From the NCBI RefSeq assembly GCF_048771995.1, contig NC_133024.1:61896501-61960500 (forward strand): 64,000 nt of DNA, read 5' to 3'. A program made the position numbers and the translations under genes. How positions within the stretch are numbered: position 1 is the stretch's first letter; each line of letters opens with the position of its first letter. The DNA is from Taeniopygia guttata. Its lineage: Eukaryota; Chordata; Aves; Passeriformes; Estrildidae. This document shows, in pieces, positions 28,901-43,900 of this stretch. Below the pieces are notes generated by a model. That model saw nothing but the letters and a program-made list of their open reading frames with translations. It searched no databases and had not been told where the DNA came from.

Positions 28901-31900
28901 GTCCATACTGTGATTCTCAATGACATCAACTCCAACTTCATTATTTATTTCTGATGCTGAAAAAACAAAAATTACACTTGCCAAGTTCAAATTCCTTATC
29001 ATCTCATACAAGTAAATGAGTCAGATCAACATTAGACTCTTAAAACTATCCTCCAGCTCATACAGTCTACAGTACATACCAGGCATAAGAAAACTTGTTT
29101 GTGGATTACAACACTGAGCCTGTCACTATCTCCTGGCTATTAATGACTTCCAAAAAATCACAGGTATGTTCTTTGTAAGAAAAAGAAATTACTGTATGGA
29201 CTACCAACAAAAGAAAAAACACCTGTAAAGAGTGATTTTATGGCATGGTGTCTTTCCCCCTTTAAATCAAACTAACTGAAGTTTACTTTAGTACTAACCA
29301 GTGAATAAGAGTTATACAGCCCCTCAAGCTTTACACCCAGGCAAGTGATTACATTGCACAAGAGCAAAATTCAAACTAACTTCATGCTGCGGTACTTCTA
29401 GAGTATCTGAATTTCCAGACAAAAGAAGAAAACTCTTCTCATTGTCTACACTGTCTCCTTAAGAGAGAGGAAATACATTGTTCATACTTAGAATTCATAT
29501 GGAAGACAACCATCCAAAGGACTGTATGAACTCTGTAATTAACCCCAGACATACACTTAAGTACTTTATTTTTAAGAAGGAGGGATAAAATTGTCGTATT
29601 TCACAAATTAGCCAGCAGTATTTTTTATACAAGGATTTTTTTTCCAGATAAATTAAAAAACAAACCTTAAAGATTTTGAAGATTCACTTACTTTTGTGAA
29701 TAGCAATGGGTTTAATAAGGTCAGGCTGTGCTTGTGCAATTGGTGTTGGGGGCCCTTTTCCTCCAATGTGGTTATTGACAACTGGAAAAGTCTGTGGTCG
29801 CCCTCTGAGCAGGGGAGACATACAACGCCGCCTTTTTGGAATCCCTTGCATATTTGGTTCTCCGGGTCTTTTATGTTTATTTTGAGGGCCTGATACAAAT
29901 TCATCTGCTTCATCTATCATCATTCCCTGTAATTAATTTAACAGGAAGAATTCTTAAGCTTCACACCAAAACCACGTAACATAAGATACAATGAATGGTC
30001 TGATATTAAGATAATGTGTAAGAATTACATACAACATGCCATTATGTTTGTAATTCCAAACTGTCAACCAAGACCGATAAATGTGCTAAAGGCCCTTATC
30101 CAACAATCTGCCAAATAAGGTAAGGGCCATCAAACTTCCTTTTCAGTAATTGCTAAGAGATTCACATATTTAATACAAGAGCTCTAAATGTTCCTGGCAG
30201 TTTGGTCAATTCCAAGGAATTTGGATAAAAGGGAGAGCCAAGACTCTCAACTTTTAGACAAGTGTTTCAGTTACAATACAATTTAGAGACATAATGTTAC
30301 TCTTCCAATAAAAGCTGCCCTCCATAAGATACTACTGATTGAAGAACACTTGAGACAGTTTGCAGCTATTTCTTTTGCAAGTATTTGAAAGGGTTTCTCC
30401 AGACTACTCAAAGAACAATGTAGGCAGTATCACACACAGAACAGCACATTTTTAAAAAAGATTTACAGAAAAGTCACCTTTTTGTCCAATTTGAATGGAT
30501 TGCCAAATGTATGAAGCCTTCGTGGTTGATCAGGATCAAGTTCTCGGAGTGGAGAAGGTATTTGTTTTAGATACTCCTGGTAGTTTCCCATTTGTGCTAT
30601 AGGTACACTGTGAACTTGATCTATGGTAACAGAGGAGTTAATTAATACACAGTACTGCTCACATTATGAGAATTTAGTCTATATCCATTTCATATCTCCA
30701 ATGTTCAGACTTATCATATGCATTAATAAAACAGCTACACAAAGCTCACCATTTTTCTTGCCTAACTGGTATTTATAACACTTCAGGAGACTTGCTCAAA
30801 GGAATCAGTACATGTCTCAGGAATTTATCATTCTGACAACAAATAAGCCATAGGTGTCATGCACAGATGTTAGTTTTCCAATGTGTCCCAACTTTACAAC
30901 AGAGCAATGGATGGAAAAACAGATTAGGAACAAATTAGAACTAAAACATTACTACAAACAAAAGATATATTAAACCAAAATCAGAATGCCATGCTGCACA
31001 CAGCTTTGTCCAATTTTAGCAACCCCAAACTTAATTGTCAAGACTAGAATTTTCCCAGAGCAAGGGTGACCTTTGATCACCATAAATCAACAAACTCTTA
31101 AAAAAACACAGGAGCTGATTTTAAACTTGTTCTAGCTTTAGAGTTGCCAAGCCTTTGATCCAGAAAAAAATACACTAGAAGAAACCACAGAAAAAATATT
31201 CCTAACATGAGTTAATCCTCCTGCCTGAAGAACAAGTACTCTGGCAAAGTGATAATGCAATGTGAAAAGTACAGATGTTCATCTGACCTAAGTAGCAGCA
31301 GCACTAATGTAGCACAAACTTTCACTTGCATTGCCCTTCTCACTCTACTTATTTCAATATCTTCAGTTAAATGTCACAAAGCACTGCCAGAAGACACAGG
31401 AAAAAAGGTAAAGGAATAAATTAGCAGACTACTGAACCATTTGCTCAACAGGCAAAACATCACAGTGGCAGCACCCAGTGAGCTAGCTTACTTTTCCACT
31501 GCTAACAATCCACTTCTATTGAGAGAGATCATAACGTTTTGAACTGCCCTGTGATTTTATCAGATACATCCATGAAAGTAAGGAAAAACAGTGAACAAAG
31601 AATCTTCTGTAAAAGCCCAAGTTCCACATACGGTCTTAAGGACAAAGCAGTGAATCAGCAATCTTCTGTCCTCACCCTTTTTTCTTCCAATAAGGTAAGG
31701 AAAAAGCATTTTAAAAAATGCATGCAGTTTAATGGCAAGAGCAGACATCCACCAAGTTTTAAAGAACTACATTATTTGTTATATTGTTATTTAGCAATGA
31801 TCACATCACAGGCAGACAAAATATAAACTTATCTAACCTTCATCTTGTCCTTTGAGGAACTTGCAAGTACTCTTCAATAAATTAGATCTCATTCGTGTTA

Positions 31901-34900
31901 ACTGATCCAAAAGATTTCTTCTGGGTATGTCATAAGCATTTCTAAATGTCTGAGGTTTCAAATCCTACGGTTCCAGTAAATGAGATTCCAATTAATGCCA
32001 TGTAAGAAACAATATCTAGCATTTCAATGGAAGTATATTGAAAATAACAACATTACACACAGTGGTGCTTACCTTATTCAGCAAAGCTATTTGGAACCCA
32101 GCATACTCCTTCATATTGAGGTCTAGAGGTCTATGAGGAATTTCCCCAGTAATCCCCTGTAGCAGATGTTGAAAATCGTTCCTATGTGCCATAGACAGGT
32201 TGTGTGATCTGCTTCTGACCTTAATTCCAGTCTCTTGCGCTACCTTTTTGCCTACAGAGCCAATGACTCTATCGGACTCTATTTTGGCCTTAATTTGAAA
32301 TAAATAAATAAATAAAATTGACAATATGCTCTTAAAAGAATTAGTCAGACTTATTCATTTTAAAATCCTACCTACAAGATTCAACAATGTGCTAACAACA
32401 CTACGATGACCATAACCAGGCTGAGCGCTTAAGGAGTGCTTAATACATAACCACTTAATGCCTACTACAGTTTTAAATATAGTGAACAGTTTTCTGCATA
32501 TTTCTCCTCTGCTGCCCATTACAGTATCTAAGCACCAATATGCATGCAATGCTTTTATTTTCATAAAATGTCATAATTTGACTAGTAATTCTCTGCAGAT
32601 CTATCTGTACTCATATAACGTTCAGCTGTTCCTGCAGAGAACAGTCAAACTCTCACAAGACTGATTCTCCCACAACTGTAGTTGCAATCAGTCACCCAAT
32701 TGAATTAACTTTTTTAAAGCTCAATACTAATAGTCATAGCATTAAAAAATATGAAATATGTGAAAATAACCAACTGGTTGACCAGACAGACCTAGCCCCC
32801 AATACTATGTTAGATTTGTACCAAAATTAAACATGTTCATAAATGCCAGCTTTTTGACAGAACACAGTGAAAAGAGCCAAAAGGAATTTAGTAACACAAA
32901 TGCCAATTTTGGTTTTGCAATTTCACATAAATTTATAGACTACTCAAAAATTTGAGTATGCAATGAGAATACTGAGTCTTTACTGGCAGAGCCCATCAGA
33001 AGTTACAAAAGCTCTAAGCACAATTTGCAGTGCGTGTCATTACACCTTAGAGGAGACCAAGATGTCTAGGTTGAGACACCAGTTCACAGATTAGTGAGCA
33101 ATATGACTATGATTTAACAGGATATGCTCTACACTTTAAGACACTTGCTTCCTCAAATAATAATTTATATTTATGTTTTAAGAAAAAGCTGGTCCATAAA
33201 AACTCATTACCTAAGTTACAAGTACTTGGCACTAGTGTTTCTTGAAGTTCCAAGTGTACTTTTTTTTATGTTGAACACAAAGCTTAACATGCACAGTTCA
33301 AAAGGGGAGGTAGCAGGGCAGAAATGCTGGTGCAGGAGCCTTGTCAAAGATTCAGGCACTACTCTGAACACAGTCAGCAATTTCAAACAGTCACATGACA
33401 TTTCTACATCTGTACCCTTATTTAATATTCTGTTATGTCAGTTATCTTATTTACTGAACACTTTCCACTTCATGCCACAAGCCAAAGAAAGAACATTTTG
33501 ATTCTGATGCATCAAGCAGAATTCCCTATTTCCCGAAAAACCACTAAAACCTCTTTAAAGACAACGTTGGTTTTTTTGAATAAAACTATGTTACTTTCTG
33601 CTAAGTGAAAATGCTCCTTAAATAGGAAAAAACCTCAACTTGTATTTCCATATCTGTGTCTATATAGTTCAGTTTATAAAGTCTGTATTTAAATGTTGTA
33701 TTTTCCTTCAATTCAAAAAACCAAAATTATTTTTTGGTAATTTTTATGGGAAAGTATTAACTTAATCTTTCTGCTCTTTTTTCCTACAAAGCCACTGAAC
33801 CTGAGTATTTTAAGATTATCCTGCTATTAGAATAAGTTTTTACTGCTCTTTTGCTTCAACATTACCTGCTGACTCAACTTTTTGAGATATGAAATGACAC
33901 TGTAACTAAGTCCATATTCCACATTGTCAGCTATAAGGTTTGGTGCTCCCATCATTCTCACAGCTTTCTTCAAAGGCTGAAATATGGAATATATTGCATG
34001 GTTATATTTAACTTTATATATACTTCAACTAACTGTACCCATTTCAAATAGAACCTGAGGTTCTGAAAGTTCAAAAATAACAAAGCAACTCAGGGCATCA
34101 TTTTTTGTTGCTTTAAAATAGTTCCATTTATACAGAATCCATTAACAAAAATATAATTTATATGCACGTCCCAGTGTATTATGAAATTAAGAAAATTCAA
34201 TAGCATTCAGATCTCAGGCCTCCCACAGGACTCCAGTGAAAACACTCATTATGTATGAAGTTATAACTATTCTCTCTTAAATTAATACTTATTCTACTTA
34301 AAACAGAGACTACATCCATACTAGAAAGACAACTATAAACCAGAAATTTTAAGTCATCTTACCCCAAGATAATAAGGAGGCATTGTCTTCAAATAGCTTT
34401 CAAATGACTGACGCCATTTCAATGTAGGCTTTGCCTTGTGTACTTTAAACAAGTCATCTAATAGTTATAAAAAAAGCAAAGTAACAAAATGAAAGGCATG
34501 TCTAGACAGCACTGCATTTTTTTTTCTAAATAATAAAATTCTAGCAAAAGAAACTCTTGAAGAAATGCAAATTCCTCAATGATTAAATTAGTATCTACAA
34601 CTCAACATACATACAACTTAGCCAAACACACACAAGATTAACACTAAAGCCAAAAATGGAACCTAATAAATTACTGAATTGGTATTGAGACAGATTAAGA
34701 AAAATGGCTCTTAAAACAATGAAAGTGAGACTAAAACATATCTGCAAATGACGATTGAGTAAATCTTACACACTGAGTTGGAGTCATGAAGGCCAGACAA
34801 TTGGAGACAAGTGAAACAAGCTACTGATTCTACCTTTCTCCAGGTGTTACTAATACTGGCATTAATTGCAGTTATCTAATTAGACGCTATCAATGTTTCC

Positions 34901-37900
34901 ATTACCTACCACACAAGCAAATTTGTATGAAGTGGTATTTACCTAGCAGTGGAAGCAGGACTGGGTAATTGTAAGGCATCACAAATAAATTTACACAATT
35001 CAGCGCTGTACTAGCTTTCAAGTAACCAAAAGGATGACCAAGTTCACTGTATTTTGCACTATTGCTCACATACACCTGCAATAAAACACATTACACTGGA
35101 TTTACACTCCAAGTATTGTGTTCTGAAATTTTACATTCTATTTTAATTATAGAATAAGATATATGAAAAACATTATTCTATAAACTTCAGTTTAGCATGC
35201 ATTCTACTTGCCTGCCAGCAGGTCTGAGGGGATTTTCTTTCCAGAATAAACTGGGTCAGTGGTGAAGGTTCTAATTCATATTTATCAAAAGGTAGTTTGT
35301 CAATGACCATCGGTTCACAGTCAGTACAGGAAAATTTCACCACAGGATGAGATGTGCGAGGTGGCTAAACAAAGTATTCCACTGTTAATAAGGCTGCACA
35401 ACAATTAAAAGGCATTTGTACTATGACAACTGAAGCAATACAGATTCTTTGAAAACATATGCATTTAAGGAGCCTACTCAATACAGCATTCATTACTGGT
35501 AATGAGTCCTAAGCAATTTATGATGTTAGCACTGTCTTATTCTGAAGGAATCTTGTTTTCTAAATAAGTGCCAATTACTTCACAATAGGAAGTCTAGAGC
35601 AATATGCAACTAAACCTTCTTGCATTTACCCAAAAGCTGTACAAATGGGAGTAAGTCCTAGTGGGGCCAAAAATCATCATTGTTACTCTGGGACAAGTCC
35701 ATTTTCATTCCCTACAGAAGCAGGTGCTGTACTTCTACATTTGCTGACTTTGCCAGGAGCTTTTCCTTCTTGGCAAATTTAACAGTTACAAAATTCAAAC
35801 AACTATTAAGATCTAGAGCAGCATGAATTCAGGAAAAAAAACTTTAAAAACTCGCATTTCCTAGCAGCATGAGGGAAAAAAAGTTACTTCAAGTCAAGGA
35901 ATTTCAATGTTTGGATTTTTAAAATCTTTTTATTAATCACAGCAAAATGGCCTTTGTGCTACAATTTTCAACTGTAAGTTAACAACTTGAAATTTCTTTT
36001 ACCAAAAGGGAGAGAGAATTTTCAGTGTGAAGAAAACTGGAGCTCTTCACCTTCCATTGAAGGGAGGTATGTAATCTCTCATACTTACTCTGAGCCCTCC
36101 CCCAAGGCCACTAGAATCTGAGGAAGAGCTCATTTGGGAAGCCTCCTTCCAGTAACTCACAAATACACAAGATGAAGTACAGAAACAAAAGGTTTCTTGG
36201 ACCATCTTACCACTTCACGTTGAAAGCAATTATTTTATGTCAAAGCTCTAGGCTCTTCATTTTAGGATAAGCTACCCAAACAAGTTATCTGTCAAGAGAG
36301 CTGGTCTTGCTTTGAGTGTCTCCACCCTGAGGAAGGTGGGCTCTCCAACAGGACACCAAAGAGGAGGCCCAACCAAATGGACAAAGAACAACTCTTTTCA
36401 AAGAATATTACTAATAAATAGTTATGGTGGAGTTTGACCAAGCCACCAAAGTCAGACTAGGAATAAAAAGGCTGCAAAAGAAATTGACTACTCAGACTTG
36501 AGAAGTCCAATAATGCTTTGCTGGAGCAGTTGAAGCAGCCATTGACATGTTGATCTACCAGCATAATTATTAGCAGACTTTCATATACATTTAAGAAAGC
36601 CTTGATGGTGTCATTAGCCACAGTAGACTTAAGTTCTTGTGATAGAACTGTTTGAGACAACTCCACTGTGAATCAGGTAACAGTCAGGGAAAGTCAAGTA
36701 TTTAACTATGAACTCTTAAGCAGACAAGATATGCTACATGCATACACACTGATGACAACATACGTTGTGTTTGAACACTACTGTTAGAACATTACTGAAA
36801 TACAGGTCTTAAAACACTATCAGCAATTTAGCTCCCCAGCACTGCCTGAGGAAGGTACAACTCAATTTCAATTGATGTCAACAAGAATTTAGCTGTACAT
36901 GACAATGTTTTATAGTTATGAGAGCTATACACACTACAACAGAAAAAAATTTCATCTTTTTGCCATTTGCGTAAATCAACTTCAGGCTTTTTAAAGATTT
37001 CATTCAACAGCTCTTCACTTGGCAAGATCTATTTTATCAATCTTCATTAAGATGTGGAGTAGTAAACTGTAGAGACTCTACACAGCAAATGGAGGCAGAT
37101 ACACAGGACCAGCTTTCCTACAGAACACCCTTCAAATACCCACTACATAATGACATCTTGGTTTTTTTAATGACTACAGAAATATACTTTTATTCATATA
37201 TGCTAGCTTGCTTGTAGTTCAGAAAGACACTCACATCCTTTAACAAATGTGGCCACAGATGCTAAAAATATCAAAACCTATAAATATGACTAAAATGGCA
37301 TACTCAATCACTCCTCAAGAACCTGTATTTCAAAGAACTTCATCTGTTTTCTATCCAAGAAATAAAATTTATGAGAAGTTCGGTGAGCATTAGTCAGCAC
37401 ATCTGTTTCATATCAAAAAACCCAGAAGAATTAGATAAAATCATCATGCAATGTAGGTAACCATTACACAACTGCAGGATTTCTACTTCAACTGTTTCCA
37501 ATATAAACAGAAACATAAAAATGTATTACACTATACTAATGATTAGTTCTCAGACCAAAAGGCAATGGAATACATGCTTTTGTGAAAAAGAACAAATAGA
37601 TTAATTCTTAATTAATAAATTAATTTAAAAGCCAAAGTTTTCTAAGTTTGGATAAATTGAAGGTGTGGCTACACACACAACAGCAGATGAAGTTATATTC
37701 ACTTCCTATAATGAAAGTAGAACTACCACAGGGATTCAAATTGTTAAGATCATACTATCTTTTATTAATACCCTCTATGAGACAATAGAATTTCATAGGC
37801 TTTTACCAAGTGCCACCATTTGATATTTAACAGGGTTCAAACAAACACTTACATGCATGCCCCTGGTCAAAAATGTGTTACAGGCAGCTCCCTAATGCTT

Positions 37901-40900
37901 CAAAGCTACTAAAAAGAAAACCCCATGTTATTTGCTCATCAGTAATTTGTAGACTTGCATGCGTCACTCCTTGGGTCACACTCCTTCCACATTTGCTACA
38001 ATGCAATACATATGTCAAAATTTGAAAAAGAATCTCTGAATAGGAAATCCTGGAATATTTCTGCATGCACAAACCCTTTGCTTTATCTTCAGTACATACC
38101 AGTGTTGGAGAATTTTGATCTGGCCAAAAGGATTCAGGAACAGGCCAATGACCTATAGGAACCCCTGTTTTAGGGTTTGGTCTGACATAGATAAGTTTGT
38201 GACAGCTGTGCCAAGGCTGGGGTCCAAAGGGTCTGGATACCTCCACCTGCCCATCTACAGAAGAAAAAGGCTTTGAGTCAAAATAGTGTTAAAACTCAAG
38301 AACAGTATTAAATAAATTCTGTGAAGAGTCAGACTTATAATCACAGGGAAGCCCTTCCTGCAGCTAACATCATTTCTAAGAATAGCAGATAGTTGTCAGT
38401 AAGCATGTCTAGAAAAACACAAAGTGAGAAACCAAATAAGCATTGAATGGTTACAGGATGAGAACCAAGAAAGGCAATTATCTGGAGCCCTTCATTATAA
38501 TGTTTCTTTTTCCTCCATTGTCATTAACAGAACCTTGAAATCCAAGCATTAAAGGAGTGATATACATGACTAATACTGCTGGAATTTTTATTGCAGCAAA
38601 GTAATTTTTTTTTTAAAATCTCACAAACTTCTCAGTAACATCCAATGAGGGACCTAGCTAAGCCATTTAGAATGAGAAATCAATACTACACAGGTGTATT
38701 TGCTATTTTAACTCTTACCACAGCCACTTTAATACACTCAAGAAAAAAAGGCTAAGTCCAGGTCTTTCCATATCATGTTATTTACATTTCTAGCTAGTTG
38801 AAAACTGCTTAAAACCCATAAATCCCTTTAACTATGCCTGACATGAACAAATGCATTTAAGACTACCTGAGTGGTTTCACCAAATGCAGAATGTCTGGCA
38901 GCTACAGCCAGCATTTTGAGACACTATAAAGTTTCAGAATAAACAGGTAGGTCCTTTTTGAAGTTAAGTCTTTCAAATTGCCATAGTTTCCCTTTTCATT
39001 TGACAACTACTGTATTAATTCACTAAGTTACATTGATGACAGTCATCCCCTGTTATTTCAAACCACAGTGTAAAAAATTTCAAGTACCATCAATTGGTGA
39101 GGGATCTGGTCCAGCTTTTTCAAAATTTATTACCACTCCACTTTGCACTTTTTGCACCAATGACTCAAGACATTGATTCAGCATTCTTGGAGAGCACACA
39201 CAATATGACCGACCTAGAATAAAACAGTCAGGGTTAAAGCTCTTCAGTGTTTCTGCCCTTATTTTAACTTGAATCACTGAAAACTGTTCAACCACCACAC
39301 ACATACATCACTGATTTAAAACTTCTCCTAAACAGTCCTCTTTTTTTAAGCAGCAAAGAAGCCCACTGAAGCACTGACAAGTGCCTCATTGGAAATGTTT
39401 GTATTTTAGACCCTTAATGACTAACTCAAATTCTTGGTTGCATTCATGGAAAATGGGCTCCCCCTTGTGACAGACATCAACACTTAAGCTGTCCACAAAT
39501 TTCAGTCAAAGCACTTGCCAGTACAGTATAAATACAAGTCAGAAAGCAGTAGAATCAAATCTTTTTGGAATAATTTTTAAAACCATTTGCTTCCTCTCCA
39601 TCACATCCTCTGATGCATTAGAAGAATCATCATACTTTTAAAATGTAATAAACTCAATGCCTGAATTTGATCTGGAATATAATTGCTAAAATTTTAACAA
39701 TATGGTCCATAACTGAGAAAAGTATAAATTCTGCAGAATTATTATGCATTCTGAAAGGCATTATGTGTGCTCTGGAGGGAAAAAAACCTAAAACAATGCA
39801 CTTCCTTCACTTTGGCTTTTTTAGACCATAGTGTGACAGGAATTAACCAACACTGTAGTGCAGAACAGACTCAATTATTACAATTTCTAATTGCAATACC
39901 AAGGTGCAGTAGAAAAAAGTAAGTTCTCTTACAAAGCATTTCTGAAGAAAGTAGATTCACTCTCCCAAAATAGGCTACATTTAATTGTCTGTAGCTTTAA
40001 TGCTATGAGTGTCTTTAGTTTCATTATAACAGGGTTTATGAGGGTTTTTACAAGTACTGTAAGAAGTTACAAATCCTTATTACATGACATGGAATCACGC
40101 AATCAATTGAACTAAACTGAATTAATTTACACTTTGGAAAGTAATGACTTGTCAAAGGAAACAAGGCCACTCACCTCCTGTGACTTCACACATAGGTGTG
40201 ATAGCAGAGTCATCCACAGGCACCCCTGTCATCTGTTCTGATTCTGGTGCTGTAATACCAGGCAAACGAAGAACCAAAGCAAATAACCTCTGATCCCATC
40301 GAAAGGGTTCCTTAGTCAACTCACTTCCAGGTAAAGGTGAATTGAGAGGTAAATGGAGCTGGAAAGTGATTTAAATCTGTGAATATACAGCTCTTAAAAG
40401 AAACAACAATTTAGGTTTCATAGCAATGGCAATTCGCTCTATATAAGCACACTTCTCTCTCCACATACATTTAATACCTCATTAATGAAACTGAGACAAG
40501 CTTCTACAGGACAGCACAAGGCATTCAGAATATCCTAGATGCTCTTTTTGCATCCGGATACTTCATAGATTAGTGAGAAAAAGAAAGCTTATCCAAACAT
40601 TCCACTACAGAAGTCCTGCACAGATAGATTTGCAACAAGTAATTGCAAGTTCCAGAATTTTGCTACATCCCTGGCTGATGGCACCACCGTCAGCACAAGC
40701 AAAATTCTAATTTCACCCGGAGCACTGCACCAACAAAAGGGGAAAAAACATCCCCAAAGCAATGACTCAAGTGGTACAAACAGCTTCATTAGCACACCAA
40801 ATACAAGGGGCTTATGTCCACATGCCGAAGCAAACTCAACATGTCCTCATTTTCTCTCATGCAGCGTTCAAAAAAATCCCAGTTCTCAACCCTCAATTCA

Positions 40901-43900
40901 ATGCTAGCAAGAAACTATTAGTCTGTTCCAAAACTTGATGCAAATCCACACAATCACTCACTATATATTGCCTTCATTTCTAGTTCATAATGGTGAGAGA
41001 ATTTATAGAAAGCTGTTAAAACAGGTTTTTTGTTTACTTATTTTTAAGCAATAGCTTGAAAGCATTAAAGCCTGATTTCCAAAACCAGATCCTGCAGTTA
41101 TTTCTATTTATATAATTGCAGCATCTCACACTGGAAAAAACGCATACCTTGTTGTTTGAAAAACAATCAATTTATTGATACAATCTCAAAACTATGAACA
41201 AACATGATAAAACTACTCAACATGTGGCCAAGAATCAGAATATTTTGGACTTTCCAGCACACCTGATGATTCCCCCAGAATTTCTCTTTCTGCTTATGCA
41301 GGCACAGAGTACATGTAAGAACAGAACTATTTTCTCCAAATGCTTCATGTTTTACCAAAACTGGTCAAAGGGAAGGAACTCAGTGGTTTATAACTAACTG
41401 CTTGACATACATGTCTTTCCCCTCTACACAAAGAGTCACAACGACTGCCTGACAATGGAAACTCAGTTAAAAGAAGTTAAAAGAATAGCCACATTCTTAG
41501 TTAACAGCCTGGAATCCTGACTGTAAGAAGACTGAATTGCAAGCACTCCTCCATCCTCACTTCTGGGTATTAAGGAATGCCATTCAAGCTTTCCTACTTA
41601 GATCTGACTGAAGATACACTATCCCCAAAGAGTACATTTGATTTGCAAAACACACCTATGTAACAGCATTGTTTTCCTTCGGGCAGCATATATACATATT
41701 TTTTACTATGAATATTTATAGATATAAAGTACCCCACTGGATCCTGAACTAACAGTATCCCGAGTTCAGTTTACCTCAAGCTAAAAAATATTTCATTGGC
41801 TCAACTGGTTATATGGCGAGAGCTCCAAAACCAAAGAGTAGTCAGAAGCTGGCCATTGCACATATTGCAAACATAAAAGTTTTCAAACTCTAAGACAAAA
41901 TACAAAGTAATCATCATCAAGTCAAATGTCTTCACCTTCCTCCCAACAATTTAATTCCAGTTAAATTTAACATCCTTTAACATTTATACTGGCAAAGTTA
42001 TAGATTCAAATCACCTAATTCAGACATTAGTAACTTGGTGTTGTCATCTCCAGTTACCTTTTTTTATAGTATTGTATTACCATAGCAACTGCATACCTAG
42101 AAGAAACTAAGATGAGCCTAGAATTCTACATCTTGAATTTCCTTTCTTTCCCCATGCATATTTTAATATGAAGGCATGCACACATTTTCCTCTCTCAACA
42201 ACCAGTATGAAAGATAAAGGCAGACTGAACTAATCAAAGGAAGGTTATTTACCAGCTGTGGTCTTCAACATGTGACTGCACACAGACAACAAGTGTCCTC
42301 CCAGCTTAGTACTAGAAACCAGCTGTCTTGTCTCATCACTTGTTTGTAGGAGCACACAGAAGCCCTACCATTCCCAAATGCCACAATGATAATGCTACTA
42401 CACAATCAGCATGTGTCTTATCTTCCTGCCTTTAGAACACCTAAAATATTCCAGAACTACAAGGAGGTGGAAGATAAGAGTGCTCTAGAAGATCTCTTCT
42501 GCACAAGGTTATTGGTGAGCAGGTTCATTTATTCTCAGTCCTTGTTTCTACCAACATTTATGCAGTTATGAGAAGCAGCACAGTCTAAAATCCCCTTTCT
42601 TGGGGGGGGGAAAGGACCCTAGAGACCCCAAGATGAAAAAAGCTAGATAAGCATTAGAACACTCTGTACTGGCAGGGCAGTCTGAGAAAGACAGTAACGA
42701 TCTTCTGGCAATGGCTGCACATACATGCTCATCCACTAGCCAGGGTACAAATAGCACTGCTTAACTTTAGTACCCAGGTAATAACAGGCAGGTCCATCTT
42801 GGGATATCTCATAAAAGGGTGTCAGATATGCCTACAGTCAGCTTCTCTTCTTGTACCAAAAAAAAAAAAAAATCTATCAGCAAGTAACCTTCTTTGCATG
42901 CTCTTCTGGTACCCAAAGAAAGGACACGACATCTAACATTCCAAGTAATTGCAGCCTTTCATCCTGGAAGGACTAAGGACAGTTAACCATTCAAGCCCAG
43001 CTGAGAACATCAACTCTTGACAGACTCAGAAACTCTACTTACAGTTATCAATATTATGTTTTCCCATCTTTTTCCATCCAAATCTATGCAGTTATAACAC
43101 AGAGAAAGACAAACTGTTCTTCCATGGAAGATAACTCAAGGAGATCCCAAAGACATCAAGGTCAAGACACAGCATGTCAATACAAGATATACCTGGCCAT
43201 TCCAAAGACAGCATTAGCCATCACCAAGTACTCTCTTAGCTGATAGTCACACATTACGAATTTACCTATCAAGAGCTTTGGAGCTCAGTGTCAAGTGCTG
43301 TGAACCCAAAAACTGCTGCTAACAGGAATAATAAAGAATGGAAACATACATTTAATGATATTTGCCATCTATTTCTTGCAGAATTTGTTTAAAAATCAGA
43401 AGTTTAAGCTGTAGGAACTATGACAAAAAACAGACCATTTGGAGTTCCTGATTACTCTTGACAGTAAGCAGAACCTTGCTGTGACACTTGTCACAGCTGT
43501 TGCAAATGCAATGCAAGGTGATCACCTCTGGGAAGGATCAATGTGACAATGCCAAACAGCTGGGGGATGAAGTCACACAAATATCACAGATTATTCCTGT
43601 AAGAGTCTCTCATCACTGGAAGATCAGAAGAGTGGCAACATACAGAAACCAAGCAACATTGCTCATGTTTTTTGCTTGTATAATCATGTATAAGACTGTA
43701 TCAATATGCTAATAACTCCATTTCAGTCTTGCAGACAAGTTTAATGCTACTTTAGAGGGTATATTGAGGGAGGACAAGGAAACATAGCTCAGCAGTTGTA
43801 AAACTCAAAAAGTATGTTATTTCATAATACAAAGAGGAATAAGACATCCCTCCAAACATCTAAACATTAAATATGAAGAAAAGGCTAAAACTGAATTTGA

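Noticed and set aside
36290-36380. GC-richer patch in INTS6 intron 7 with CTCTCCAACAGGAC
   Set aside because: A CR1 origin was considered, but the order of motifs does not follow the CR1 tail and the terminal octamer is absent.
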